A DNA stretch of 64,000 nucleotides from Palleniella muris. Its GTDB lineage: Bacteria; Bacteroidota; Bacteroidia; Bacteroidales; Bacteroidaceae. Under the pieces are notes generated by a model. The model was not told where the DNA came from, ran no database searches, and worked only from the letters and a program-made list of their open reading frames with translations. The position numbers and the translations under genes are program-made. Location: the NCBI RefSeq assembly GCF_004792655.1, contig NZ_SRZC01000005.1:1-64000 (forward strand), given 5' to 3'. Of this stretch, positions 9,492 to 19,100 are shown in pieces. Every line of letters begins with the position of its first letter. Position 1 is the stretch's first letter.

Positions 9492-11120
9492 TTATTCGTT
9501 ATTGTCATCTGTACTTGTATCTGAGCCTGCATTGCCTCCGGCGTTACGCGGGTTAGGCGTAACTCCGGCATTCATCACATCGGAAGGAATCTGCACGGCG
9601 CCGCGGAGGTCGCCCGGCAGGAAGACAACGGCATCCTCGCCGCTAAGGGCATGTGAGAAGCTGATGCCGTAGCGCTTGATGTCCATGAAGCGTGTGCCGT
9701 GGGAAACGCCGTCGATACGGCGCATGTGCAGAATCATCTGCAGAAGGTTCTCCTGTGTGCCTGCTTCCACCACGAATCCCTGCGGATGGAACTCCTTGCG
9801 GATAGAGCGGTCGCGCCATCCCTCAGGATTTGCAGGAGCATAGTCAAGGGCTTCATAGAAACTGTTCAGGCTTGCAGCTGTGAGCGTAGGGCGGGCAAGG
9901 CTTCCTTCCTCCTCCCTGCAATGGCTCTTGACCCAGTCATTCATGTCGGCAAGAGCTCCGTCATAGTCATGGAGCATGGTCTTTGCCTCGGCACGGCAGA
10001 GGAGTGTCTCCTCGCAGGTGAACACTACATCGACAGTGTGAGAATATCCGATGCCGGATACCTTGTCTGTATATTCAAACATGTAAGGCAGTGTCGGAAC
10101 ATATACTCCCTGGTTTGAGCCATAGCATATCTTGGCGAAATAGAGTGTGTTGTTGCTTGAGCCTTGTCCCCAAGGAGCACCTGCCCAGATTGTCTCGTAG
10201 CTGCATATTGTCTGGTTGTGGCGGAAACGGTTTGACGTGCTAAACAGGCCGCAATAGACCGATGCCTGGGAATAGGCAGAGAGAATCAGGAGATTGGTGG
10301 ACTGCGAGCTGTTGATGTAGCTGTTCCACATGTCATCTACACCTGCAAGGAGGCTGAACGCGTCATATTTGCGCAATACATTGGCAGGAATCTCGCCAAG
10401 CACCTTGTCCGCATAGTCCACACACTTCTGGTAGTTCATGTAGAACAGGTTGAAGCGGGCTGCGAAAGCGTAAGCCGCCTTTACGTTGAAATGATATTTC
10501 GGTGCGGAATAGTTGTCGGAGACATCAGGGAGAGCCTCTTCGATATCTTTGTTTATCTGCGCATACAGTTCGCGCAAAGTGCCGCGCTCGTGTGCTTCTG
10601 TAATGTCGGTGACGACATGAGTAGGATAGTACAGGCCGAGATATTCGTCTGCCTTCTCAGGATTATAAGCCATGCAGAAGGTGTTCGCCAGAGTGAACAT
10701 GCTGTATGCACGAATCAGCTTGGCCTCGGCGATGCTTGCCTTCAGCGAAGCAGGATTGCCTGCTTTCTCTGCCGCATCGAGAGCCTGGTTGGCGACAGCC
10801 ACAGACTGATACAGTTTGTTCCACAACTGATAAGGAGAGTCGTTACCGGTTTCGGTCACATCCTTGAAACGGTACAGTTCCTCCATCGTAAGTGTGGAGC
10901 TGTACTGCTTGCCGTTGTCCGTTACATTATCTGTCAGCATCTCATTTATGAGAATAGGCGTTGCCGAAGGATATGCCGACACCAGCAGTGAAGGAATCTT
11001 TGTCTCGGGGTCTGTTGTCAGTTCAGCGCGGTCGTCCGGATTCTTGTCAAGGAAATCATCACAGGAAGACATTGCCAGGACTGCCAATAGTGAGAAAGCT
11101 ATGTATTTGAAATTTTTCAT
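9492..11120 (-). CDS. RagB/SusD-family outer-membrane substrate-binding lipoprotein
   Basis: The 542-residue protein begins with a lipoprotein signal (MSSC, Cys about 20) followed by DDFLDKNPDDRAELT, a standard SusD N-terminus. It has TPR-like helices with an AEAKLIRAY segment and a late region with 'RMDIKRYG'-like text (HGTRFMDIKRYG), where SusD proteins carry a conserved helix. SusD lids close over the SusC barrel and capture ligand outside the cell. It starts 34 bp after the susC stop, so the two form a pair. The protease-like downstream partner suggests a peptide-containing ligand. Confidence 0.92.
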   Translation of the reverse strand: MKNFKYIAFSLLAVLAMSSCDDFLDKNPDDRAELTTDPETKIPSLLVSAYPSATPILINEMLTDNVTDNGKQYSSTLTMEELYRFKDVTETGNDSPYQLWNKLYQSVAVANQALDAAEKAGNPASLKASIAEAKLIRAYSMFTLANTFCMAYNPEKADEYLGLYYPTHVVTDITEAHERGTLRELYAQINKDIEEALPDVSDNYSAPKYHFNVKAAYAFAARFNLFYMNYQKCVDYADKVLGEIPANVLRKYDAFSLLAGVDDMWNSYINSSQSTNLLILSAYSQASVYCGLFSTSNRFRHNQTICSYETIWAGAPWGQGSSNNTLYFAKICYGSNQGVYVPTLPYMFEYTDKVSGIGYSHTVDVVFTCEETLLCRAEAKTMLHDYDGALADMNDWVKSHCREEEGSLARPTLTAASLNSFYEALDYAPANPEGWRDRSIRKEFHPQGFVVEAGTQENLLQMILHMRRIDGVSHGTRFMDIKRYGISFSHALSGEDAVVFLPGDLRGAVQIPSDVMNAGVTPNPRNAGGNAGSDTSTDDNNE

Positions 11121-11154
11121 ATCTTGTATTCGTATTTATAAATTAATTCACTTA

Positions 11155-14100
11155 TTAGATGCCGAGACGCAGTGTGAACGTAAACTGACGTGCCATAGGG
11201 ACTGCCACACCGCCGGAATTGAAGAACTCCGGATCCTGACCATTGAGTTTCTTGTCAGAATAGAGCAAGAAGAGGTTAGTACCCTGAAGCTTCACGCTTG
11301 CACTGCTTAGTCCGACATGCTTGATGAGATTTGCCGGGAAGTCGTATGCCAGTGATATTTCCTTCATACGGATAAAGTCACCTTTTGCGGTACGTGCGGT
11401 AGAGCGGTTGTATGCGTTGTATGCATAGCTCAGATGGCTGTCGGTCTGCAGCTGGCGCAGGTCGGCAATTGCCGGGATGTCAGTTATCAGTTCGTCACCC
11501 GATGTCACCCAGCGGTTGATGAATTCCTTTGGCATCGCGGTAAGGTCAGAGTAAGACGCTGCGAATGTAGGGTCAAGACGTACGACATTACCGAAGGAAT
11601 ATGTCATGAACACATTGAGATGCCAGTTCTTATACTGGAAAGTATTGCCGAAAGAGCCTGTGACGGTAGGATCTGTCGGTCCTTCATACACAAGATGGTC
11701 GGTTATGTAAGACTGGAAGTCAAGGTTGCTTGTCACAACCTCCCCCTTCTCATTGACAAAGGTCGGGATACCATTATTGTTCAGTCCCTGGAAATCAAGA
11801 GAGAAGAGCGCGCGGTACGGATAGCCCTCCATGGTGAAGCCGTTACCTGCGACAAGGTCAATGACACGGTTGCGTGAGTCAAGTTTTGTAACTTCACTCT
11901 TTGTGTGAGAGAAGATGAAGTCCGTGTTCCACTTAAAGTTCTTTGTAACAATGTTCTTTGTACTGATGGTCAGTTCCTCACCGCTTGACTTCATGTTGGC
12001 AACGTTCGCAAAATTGACAATGGAGCCGTTGCTGGCATCGCCGCGGATAGGGCCGATGAGGTCGTAGTTGTTACGTGTGTACCAGTCGAAAGAAACACCG
12101 ATGCGGTTGTTGAGGAAACCGAGGTCGAAACCGAGGTTAAACTCGTGCTTCTTCTCGTATGTCAGGTCAGGGTTGGCGAAGTCATAGACCTCAAGTCCTG
12201 ACTCCTTGTCACCCGTGAACGGACGCCATGGGTTGTAAGCCTGGATGATTACCTGTGAGTTTGTCACCGCCGGCTTGTCACCTGTCAGAGAATATGATGC
12301 CTTGAGTGTGGCGTGGGAGAGCACACTCTGCTTGCTGAACCAAGATTCCTCATGGGCATTCCATGCACCGGAGATGTTCCATGTAGGCAGCCAGCGCGCA
12401 CTTCTTGACTTGCCAAGGCGGTTGGAGCCCTCATAGCGCATGGTCCCGTTAATTGTATAACGCCCCTTCCATGAGTATGTAGCAGTACCGAAGAATGAAG
12501 CCTCACGGCTGTAGCCGTTGTTCAGTGAGTAGTACATGGAGTTCTCTTCACTTGCCTGCTTGAAGAAAGCATAATCGTAGCTTCCGAGCATGCCCATGTC
12601 ATACTGCATGCCAACACCGTTGAAGTAACTGCGGCTGCGTTCAGCGTTGTTCACCTCCATACCGCCGTAGAGATTCAGGATATGGTCTTCGTTGTAAACG
12701 TCATTATAGCTTGCTGTGGCACGGAAGTCCCAGCTGTTCATCTTGTATTTTGTCTCACGGTAGAAGCCACCCTTAGGAAGAACAATCTCCGGCAGTGAAT
12801 TGGCGTAGTCAGGGTCTGTATAGAGCCATGGGTTCTTGTCGCGGATAAATGCATCGTCCATTGCGCGGAACGCCATGGCCTGGTTTGACTTCTCCGTGAT
12901 ACGGTGAGCCTGTGTCGTGGTAGAGAACTTATAGGCAGCAATTGCCGACAGCTCCACCTTGGTGATAGGCTTGTATTTCAGCTCAGCCTGGAACTTGAGG
13001 TCAACGACATCAAGATCCATGTAGTTGTTGTTAAGCTCGTTGTGGATGTTGAACGGAGCAAAATTCCTCAAATAGAAAACATCAGGGTCAAGAGTACGTG
13101 AGGAGTTGATTGCGTATGAGTACGGGTTAATGTCAAAGTCACGTGTCACGGCACCTGAGACGGGGTCTGTCTGCTGGTTGGCTGTACCAGGAGCTTCCTG
13201 CTTACGGTAACTTGCGTTGCCGATAAGATTAAGACTTACCCTTTTGTTAAGATTGTACAGAGCATTGATATTTGATGTGTAACGCTGCACGGAGCTTTTC
13301 TTGGACCATCCCGGATCATCCATGATACTGAACGACGCATAGTACTGAGCCTTATCCGTACCTGACGACATGCTTATGGAGTGGTTCATTGAGATGGAGT
13401 TGGAGAAAAGCTCGTCAAACCAGTTCGTGTTACGGTATTCCGCAGCCTGAAGATACTGGTTCATGGCCTCTGGAGTATTCGGAAGTGCAAAGCCTCCGAG
13501 CACAGGATTATAGTCATTCATCAGATGGTACATCTTTCCGAACACACCACTGTTTGACGCACGGTAAGAGTCCATGAAAGAGAAGAAGCCTGCATTGTAC
13601 ATCTCCCTGTACACAGACATCTGCTCCTGAGAGTTCATGATGTTGAACTGACTGTAGCTTGGCTTGAGGCGCATTGTATACTCGCCTGTATAGCTAATCT
13701 TGGAAGAACCGGCACGGCCCTTCTTGGTAGTAACGACAATGACACCGGACATGGCACGCGCACCATAGATGGAAGTAGCGGAACCGTCTTTCAGAATCTG
13801 GAAAGTCTCAATGTCATCAGCATTAAGTCCTGCTATGGCACTTGAGATGAGAGTCGCTGCGTCACCGGAAGAAAGGGCGTCAGCGTCAACTTCTGTCACG
13901 TCTTCCATAATCACGCCGTCGACAACCCACAGCGGCTTTGACGAACCGTAGATGGAAGTTGCGCCACGGACACGGATTTTCGGAGCAGTACCGAAAGTAC
14001 CTGAGACATTCTGCACACTGACACCGGCAGCACGGCCTTCGAGCGAACGGCTGATGTCAGCCACACCGTCGAGCTTTGCCTTGTCAGCATCCACCTTTGT

Positions 14101-14457
14101 CGCAGCACCGGTAAAGAGACGCTTGTCCATCTTCTGCATACCTGTCACAACGACTTCGTCGATGGTAGTGTTGTCTGGTGTCATTGTGACAACCATATTC
14201 TGCTTTACAGCAAGAGTGACAGACTGCATGCCGATATAACTGAACGTCAGTTTCTTTCCGGCAGGAACCTCAATCGTAAATTTACCATTAATGTCTGTCA
14301 CGACACCTTTCTTGGTGCCTGTAACCATCACAGAGGCACCAATGATAGGCTCTTCAGTACCGTCTTCAACGACGACACCTGTAACCTTTGTCTGTGCCAG
14401 TGCCATTCCTATGCAAAGGAACATGGTGGCAAGAATTAAAGTAAGTTTTCTTTTCAT
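11155..14457 (-). CDS. SusC/RagA-family TonB-linked outer-membrane transporter (left copy of switch)
   Basis: The 1100-residue protein has a signal peptide 1-21 and a CarboxypepD-regulatory-like domain (about 23-100). The TonB plug (about 110-220) contains the family text ATSIYGARAMSGVIVVTTKKG, and the C-terminal barrel closes with FTLRLGI. It takes up the ligand captured by its SusD using TonB energy. The start at 14457 is chosen from the signal peptide; an open frame continues to 14799 but runs through the leader. The first 31 coding bases and 15 leader bases are identical to the divergent susC at 16151, and a recombinase lies between them. A TAACTTTG box lies upstream, so this copy appears to be the expressed one. 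Confidence 0.93.
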   Translation of the reverse strand: MKRKLTLILATMFLCIGMALAQTKVTGVVVEDGTEEPIIGASVMVTGTKKGVVTDINGKFTIEVPAGKKLTFSYIGMQSVTLAVKQNMVVTMTPDNTTIDEVVVTGMQKMDKRLFTGAATKVDADKAKLDGVADISRSLEGRAAGVSVQNVSGTFGTAPKIRVRGATSIYGSSKPLWVVDGVIMEDVTEVDADALSSGDAATLISSAIAGLNADDIETFQILKDGSATSIYGARAMSGVIVVTTKKGRAGSSKISYTGEYTMRLKPSYSQFNIMNSQEQMSVYREMYNAGFFSFMDSYRASNSGVFGKMYHLMNDYNPVLGGFALPNTPEAMNQYLQAAEYRNTNWFDELFSNSISMNHSISMSSGTDKAQYYASFSIMDDPGWSKKSSVQRYTSNINALYNLNKRVSLNLIGNASYRKQEAPGTANQQTDPVSGAVTRDFDINPYSYAINSSRTLDPDVFYLRNFAPFNIHNELNNNYMDLDVVDLKFQAELKYKPITKVELSAIAAYKFSTTTQAHRITEKSNQAMAFRAMDDAFIRDKNPWLYTDPDYANSLPEIVLPKGGFYRETKYKMNSWDFRATASYNDVYNEDHILNLYGGMEVNNAERSRSYFNGVGMQYDMGMLGSYDYAFFKQASEENSMYYSLNNGYSREASFFGTATYSWKGRYTINGTMRYEGSNRLGKSRSARWLPTWNISGAWNAHEESWFSKQSVLSHATLKASYSLTGDKPAVTNSQVIIQAYNPWRPFTGDKESGLEVYDFANPDLTYEKKHEFNLGFDLGFLNNRIGVSFDWYTRNNYDLIGPIRGDASNGSIVNFANVANMKSSGEELTISTKNIVTKNFKWNTDFIFSHTKSEVTKLDSRNRVIDLVAGNGFTMEGYPYRALFSLDFQGLNNNGIPTFVNEKGEVVTSNLDFQSYITDHLVYEGPTDPTVTGSFGNTFQYKNWHLNVFMTYSFGNVVRLDPTFAASYSDLTAMPKEFINRWVTSGDELITDIPAIADLRQLQTDSHLSYAYNAYNRSTARTAKGDFIRMKEISLAYDFPANLIKHVGLSSASVKLQGTNLFLLYSDKKLNGQDPEFFNSGGVAVPMARQFTFTLRLGI

Positions 14458-14472
14458 AAATAAAATATTTGT
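14427..14472 (-). repeat. 46-bp inverted repeat, left copy (spans susC start)
   Basis: This segment is base-for-base the reverse complement of 16136-16181. It covers 15 bp of leader, the ATG and the first nine codons plus one base (MKRKLTLILA). Identity stops abruptly on both sides, including at synonymous positions, which is expected of a recombination site or gene conversion rather than protein constraint. Confidence 0.9.
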
Positions 14473-14560
14473 CAAATAATATGTCATTTTTCTAACGGAA
14501 ACCATGACTACAGGCACGGCATGCCATGATACCATATATATAATAAAATATGTATAACAT

Positions 14561-14584
14561 GCTCTTCTCGGGCAAGAGGAGCAT
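14561..14584 (-). repeat. 24-bp inverted repeat, left copy (candidate crossover site)
   Basis: Reverse complement of 16036-16059. The element is itself an imperfect palindrome with arms GCTCcTCT and AGAaGAGC, like a recombinase core with two half-sites. It lies about 100 bp upstream of the susC start. Confidence 0.85.
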
Positions 14585-14607
14585 AACCTTTTCCACCGTA
14601 CTTGATG

Positions 14608-14615
14608 CAAAGTTA
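14608..14615 (-). promoter_or_regulatory. -7 element TAACTTTG directed at the left susC
   Basis: Top strand reads CAAAGTTA, so the minus strand carries TAACTTTG, about 150 bp upstream of the ATG and inside the segment bounded by the inverted repeats. No TTTG is found at the usual 20-nt spacing. Confidence 0.55.
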
Positions 14616-14922
14616 ACAATATTTTTACAAATAAATGTATTTCTTGCATAAATATTGCGCATGTACCCCGCCTTTCCTTTACATAAATCAAGTGCGCGTT
14701 ACAAAATATTAATATCCCACTATAAAAGCGTACGAAAATGTTACAATTTATTGCTATAATCAAGCAAAAATTTTGAGATTGGTGTTTTTCTACAACCAAT
14801 GCGTGACAGATGTATAGCTATTCATGTAAAAGTAACATTTTGTTAAGTGAAATGCACCCTTTTGTTGAGCAAAAGATTATCCTGCAACTAACAAAACGTC
14901 ACCTTGATAACGAAAAAGGCTG

Positions 14923-15885
14923 TCAGCGGCACATGGCGTCCGCAACTGTGTTTGCCACGGCAATACTGTCACGCCTCATCTCGGTGTCAGGAATGCGTGC
15001 AAGATAAATTTCAGTTGTCTTGATGTTGTTATGCCCGAGAGCCTGCGAGATATGATGCAGGCTTACTCCTGAGACGCTTGCAAGAGATGCCCATGTATGC
15101 CGGGCCACGTAGGACGTTATGTCTTCCGGTAACCCGGCGGAGGCAGAGAGGCGGTGCAGGGCACGGTTGTAGCGTGTGAGGCAGTTGTGGTATTCCTGCC
15201 ATCCGCTGTCAGCGGAGGACAGTATGGGGAAGAGCAGCCCGCTGGGCGCTGTGCTTTCGTAGCGTAAGATTATCTCGCGCATCTCCGGAAGCAAGGGTAC
15301 GGTGATGCGCTGTGATGTCTTCCGGCGGCAGTAGATTATGCTGTCGCCGACGATGTTGTCCGGTGACAGCCGTGCAAGGTCAGCGAACGGGATGCCGAGT
15401 CCGAGGAATGAGAAGAGGAACACGTCGTACCACAGGCGCAGTGGGGATGCCGGAAGTGGTGCGTTGGCTGCGAACTGAGCCATCAACGCAGCACTCAATG
15501 CACGTTTTCGTGTCTTTTCGTTGCCTGTGAACACGTTTGAGAAAGGGTTGCCTATACCAGGAAACGCCCTTCGGTATATAGAACGCAGGGAACGTATGTA
15601 GCACGACGAGGAGTTGCGCCTTATGCCTTTCTGCGCAAGCCATTGTTGGTATGCTGCCATTGTATCAGCTGTCATAGGTGCATTTCTGCCGTTATCGTGG
15701 CAGAAAGCCATGAGTGAGCGTAGTGCGGTGTTGTAGTTGATAAGTGTGGATTTGCTTACAGTGGCAGAAAGGTCACTGACAATGTCATGTGCTGAGGAGA
15801 GAAACTGACCGGTTGTGGGTGTTTCGGCACGGCGTTTCTTTTTCTTTCCGAAAGAGAAACGCAATGAGAAGTCAAAGGTTACCAT
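14923..15885 (-). CDS. Tyrosine recombinase (probable DNA invertase)
   Basis: The 320-residue protein has an N-terminal SAM-like DNA-binding domain (about 25-120) and a catalytic domain (about 130-320). Visible catalytic residues are Lys189 in RRKT, Arg262 and His263 in YVARHTWAS, His285 in ALGHNNIKTT and the nucleophile Tyr294 in TEIYLA. At the first-arginine position the protein reads FSFLGLGIPFADL, with Leu163 where many relatives have Arg. The ATG at 15885 is preferred to an in-frame GTG at 15918. It lies between two divergent susC genes with inverted repeats, the arrangement of Bacteroides SusC/SusD shufflons, so those repeats are its likely sites. Confidence 0.9.
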   Translation of the reverse strand: MVTFDFSLRFSFGKKKKRRAETPTTGQFLSSAHDIVSDLSATVSKSTLINYNTALRSLMAFCHDNGRNAPMTADTMAAYQQWLAQKGIRRNSSSCYIRSLRSIYRRAFPGIGNPFSNVFTGNEKTRKRALSAALMAQFAANAPLPASPLRLWYDVFLFSFLGLGIPFADLARLSPDNIVGDSIIYCRRKTSQRITVPLLPEMREIILRYESTAPSGLLFPILSSADSGWQEYHNCLTRYNRALHRLSASAGLPEDITSYVARHTWASLASVSGVSLHHISQALGHNNIKTTEIYLARIPDTEMRRDSIAVANTVADAMCR

Positions 15886-15941
15886 GTTGTTTTGTGTAAG
15901 TTGATGAATATGTTGCACGTATTTCTTTGCCTTTGAAATTC

Positions 15942-15949
15942 CAAAGATA
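15942..15949 (-). promoter_or_regulatory. -7 element TATCTTTG of the recombinase
   Basis: Top strand CAAAGATA gives TATCTTTG on the minus strand, 57 bp before the chosen ATG. A CAAA (minus TTTG) at 15974-15977 lies 24 nt away, slightly longer than the usual spacing. Confidence 0.6.
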
Positions 15950-16035
15950 ATAAAGATGCGTTGATTGCAGAGCCAAACTCTGACATCTTTATCATCTTTT
16001 ATGTATTCGTGTCTTAGCCATTTGGCAAGTTACAC

Positions 16036-16059
16036 ATGCTCCTCTTGCCCGAGAAGAGC
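16036..16059 (+). repeat. 24-bp inverted repeat, right copy (candidate crossover site)
   Basis: Exact reverse complement of 14561-14584, about 90 bp upstream of the right susC. No TAnnTTTG is seen on the plus strand between the recombinase start and this susC. Confidence 0.85.
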
Positions 16060-16135
16060 GCAATACCTTAATATTATAATATGGTTTTCCGGCGTTCATG
16101 CCATGCCTCCACTAACCAAGCGGCAATATTGTTTA

Positions 16136-16181
16136 ACAAATATTTTATTTATGAAAAGAAAACTTACTTTAATTCTTGCCA
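16136..16181 (+). repeat. 46-bp inverted repeat, right copy (spans susC start)
   Basis: Exact reverse complement of 14427-14472, spanning the ATG at 16151. Recombination between the copies would swap upstream regions without changing either reading frame. Confidence 0.9.
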
Positions 16182-19100
16182 GCATATTCCTCTGTGTGGG
16201 AATGGCATTGGCACAGACACCGATGAAGGGCGTTGTCGTTTCCGCTGAGGACAACGAGCCTGTAATCGGCGCGACCGTGAAGGTTGCGGGAAGCCAGGCG
16301 GGAGCTGTCACCGACATGAACGGCGAGTTCTCTGTCAACGTTGCCCATGGCACGCGTCTTGAAGTATCCTATGTGGGTATGATTACAAAGACAGTAAAGG
16401 CTTCCCAGAACATGAGGATAGCCCTTGAGTCCGATGCACAGGCTCTTGACGAGGTCATGGTCGTTGCATACGGAACGCAGAAGAAATCTTCATTCACCGG
16501 TTCTGCAGCCGTTGTCAATGCAGACGAAATAGGTAAAGTCCAGGTTACAAACGCCGTCGACGCCCTCAAGGGTAAGGCTTCTGGTATACAGATTACCACA
16601 GCAACAGGTGCTCCTGGCTCAACACCTACAATCCGCATCCGCGGCATCAACTCCCTTAATGCGGAGAACTCTCCGCTCATCGTCCTTGACGGCTCACCTT
16701 TCGACGGTTCGCTGAACGACATCAACCCTGTGGATGTTGAGTCAATGACCGTCCTGAAGGATGCCGCTTCCACAGCCCTCTACGGTGCTCGTGGCGGCAA
16801 CGGTGTAATCCTTATCACAACAAAGAGTGCCAAGCGCGGCAAGAACGCAGTCATCACTTTCGACGCGAAAGTCGGTGCCAACAGCCGTGCCACTCCGGAC
16901 TACGAGATGATTGACGACCCTGCTGCATACTACGAGATGTGGTACAAAGGCCTGTACAACTACGCCAAGAACACTTACGGCTATAGCCATGCACAGGCAT
17001 TCGCGTTTGCAAACAACAACCTGACTGCAGACAATGCGTATGGCCTTGGCTACAATGTCTACACAGTACAGCCAGGCCAGACACTCATCGGCCAGAACGG
17101 CAAGCTCAATCCTACAGCGACTCTCGGCAACATCGTCAGCCACAACGGCAAGGACTACCTCATCACTCCGGATGACTGGATGGACGAGACGTACAATACT
17201 TCCACACGTCAGGAGTACACGATGAGCGCATCAGGCGCTACAGACCGCAGCACATTCTACGCTTCCGTGAACTATCTCAACAATGAGGGCATCACTCCGC
17301 AGGCCAACTATGAGCGCTTCACTGCACGCCTTAATGCTGACTACCAGCTCAAGCCATGGCTGAAGCTCGGCATGAACATGACATACGGCCACTCCGACAT
17401 GGACGAAGTGGACAATGATGGTCTCGGTGGAAGCTCAGGCAACATGTTCGCAATGTCAATGATAGCTCCTATCTACCCTCTCTACATCCGTGATGCGCAG
17501 GGAAACATTCTTTACGACGATAATGCGAAAATCAACAACTATGACTACGGCGACGGCACTATCATCGGTCTCTCACGTCCATATCTCGGTTCGGGCAACC
17601 AGCTGTCATCAGCACAGCTTGACCGTAACCATACACAGCGCAACACATTCAACGGCACAGGTACTCTTGAAGTGCGCCTGCCTTACGGATTCACAGTGAC
17701 AGCCATCAGCAACTACTATCTCCGTGAAGGGCGTAACACAACTACAACAAACCCATTCTTCGGACAGTATGCTTCATCCAACGGTATCGTTTCTATAGAG
17801 AACTCACGCACATGGAGCTACAACCACCAGCAGCGCCTCAATTGGCGCAAGGAGTTCGGGGAGCACAATGTCGAGGCTATGGTAGCCCACGAGTACTACC
17901 GTCTCTACAGCGACGCACTCTATGGCTCACGTGACAACATGTTCTCACCAAATTATTATGAGCTCTCCGGTGCAGTGAACGTACGCAACACAAGTTCTTC
18001 TGGCAGCGATTATAACACGGAATCATGGCTCGGACGCGTGATGTACGATTATGCAGACCGTTATTTCGGACAGGCTTCCATAGTGCGTGAAGGCTCCTCA
18101 ATGTTCGACCCAGACAACCGCTGGGGTACATTCTGGTCCCTCTCCGCTGGCTGGAACATACATAACGAGGATTGGTTCAATGTCAAATGGGTTGACGAAC
18201 TGAAGTTCAAGGCATCTTACGGTGAGAACGGCAACGACAAGATTTCCGCATACCGATACATCACATACTACAACATCGTGAACTCAAACGATGCCGTATC
18301 CCTCACACCAGGTGCTTACGGCAACAAGAAGCTCTCATGGGAGAAGAACGGCAAGTTCAACATCGGTCTTGATTTCAGCCTCTTCAACGGACGTCTCTCC
18401 GGCGGTCTCGAGTTCTACGCGAACCGCACTGTAGACATGATTCAGACAATGCCGCTCCCTTACACATTCGGCTACACAGCCTACCTTGACAACATCGGCA
18501 ACATGACAAACCGTGGTTTCGAACTTAACGTGCGCGGCGACATCATCCGCAACAAGGACCTTACCTGGACTGCTTATGCCAACATGACCACCAACCACAA
18601 TGAAGTCACAAAACTTGCAGAGCCAAGCAAGCGCATGTACATCGGTGGCGGATACATGGGTTCTTACTCCGACAACTACTGCAAGGTTGAAGGCAAGTCA
18701 GCCTACACATTCTACATGCCAAAATATGCAGGCGTGAACGAAGAGGGCAAGTCTCTCTGGTACAAGGAAGTATGGGCGCAGGACGCTTCTACGGGCGAAT
18801 ACCTGAAGAATGCTGACGGCACTTACATTGTGGAGGACATTGTCACTACAGACCAGTACAGTGACGCCACGTCATTTGCATGTGAAGATGCACTCCCTGA
18901 TGTCTACGGCGGCTTTGGAACAAGCGTACAGTGGAAGGGCTTCGACTTCAGCGTCGATTTCACATACCAGCTCGGCGGATATGTATATGACGGCACATAC
19001 GCAAGCCTCATGAGCAGTTCCAACGGCCAGGCTATCCACGTCGATATGTATGACGCATGGAGCCCTGAGAACACAGGAAGCAACATCCCTCGCTGGCAGT

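Larger units (their letters stand above)
14458..14922. other. 465-bp leader/promoter region of left susC
   Basis: Holds the leader, both inverted-repeat elements and the -7 box listed separately. Beyond 14616 it is AT-rich with no further gene, up to the 3' end of the recombinase. A long AT-rich 5' leader is common for susC genes. Confidence 0.6.

Noticed and set aside
14458-14799. Longer N-terminus for the left SusC
   Set aside because: The open frame runs through the leader and both repeat elements; the signal peptide and the homology with the right SusC start at 14457.
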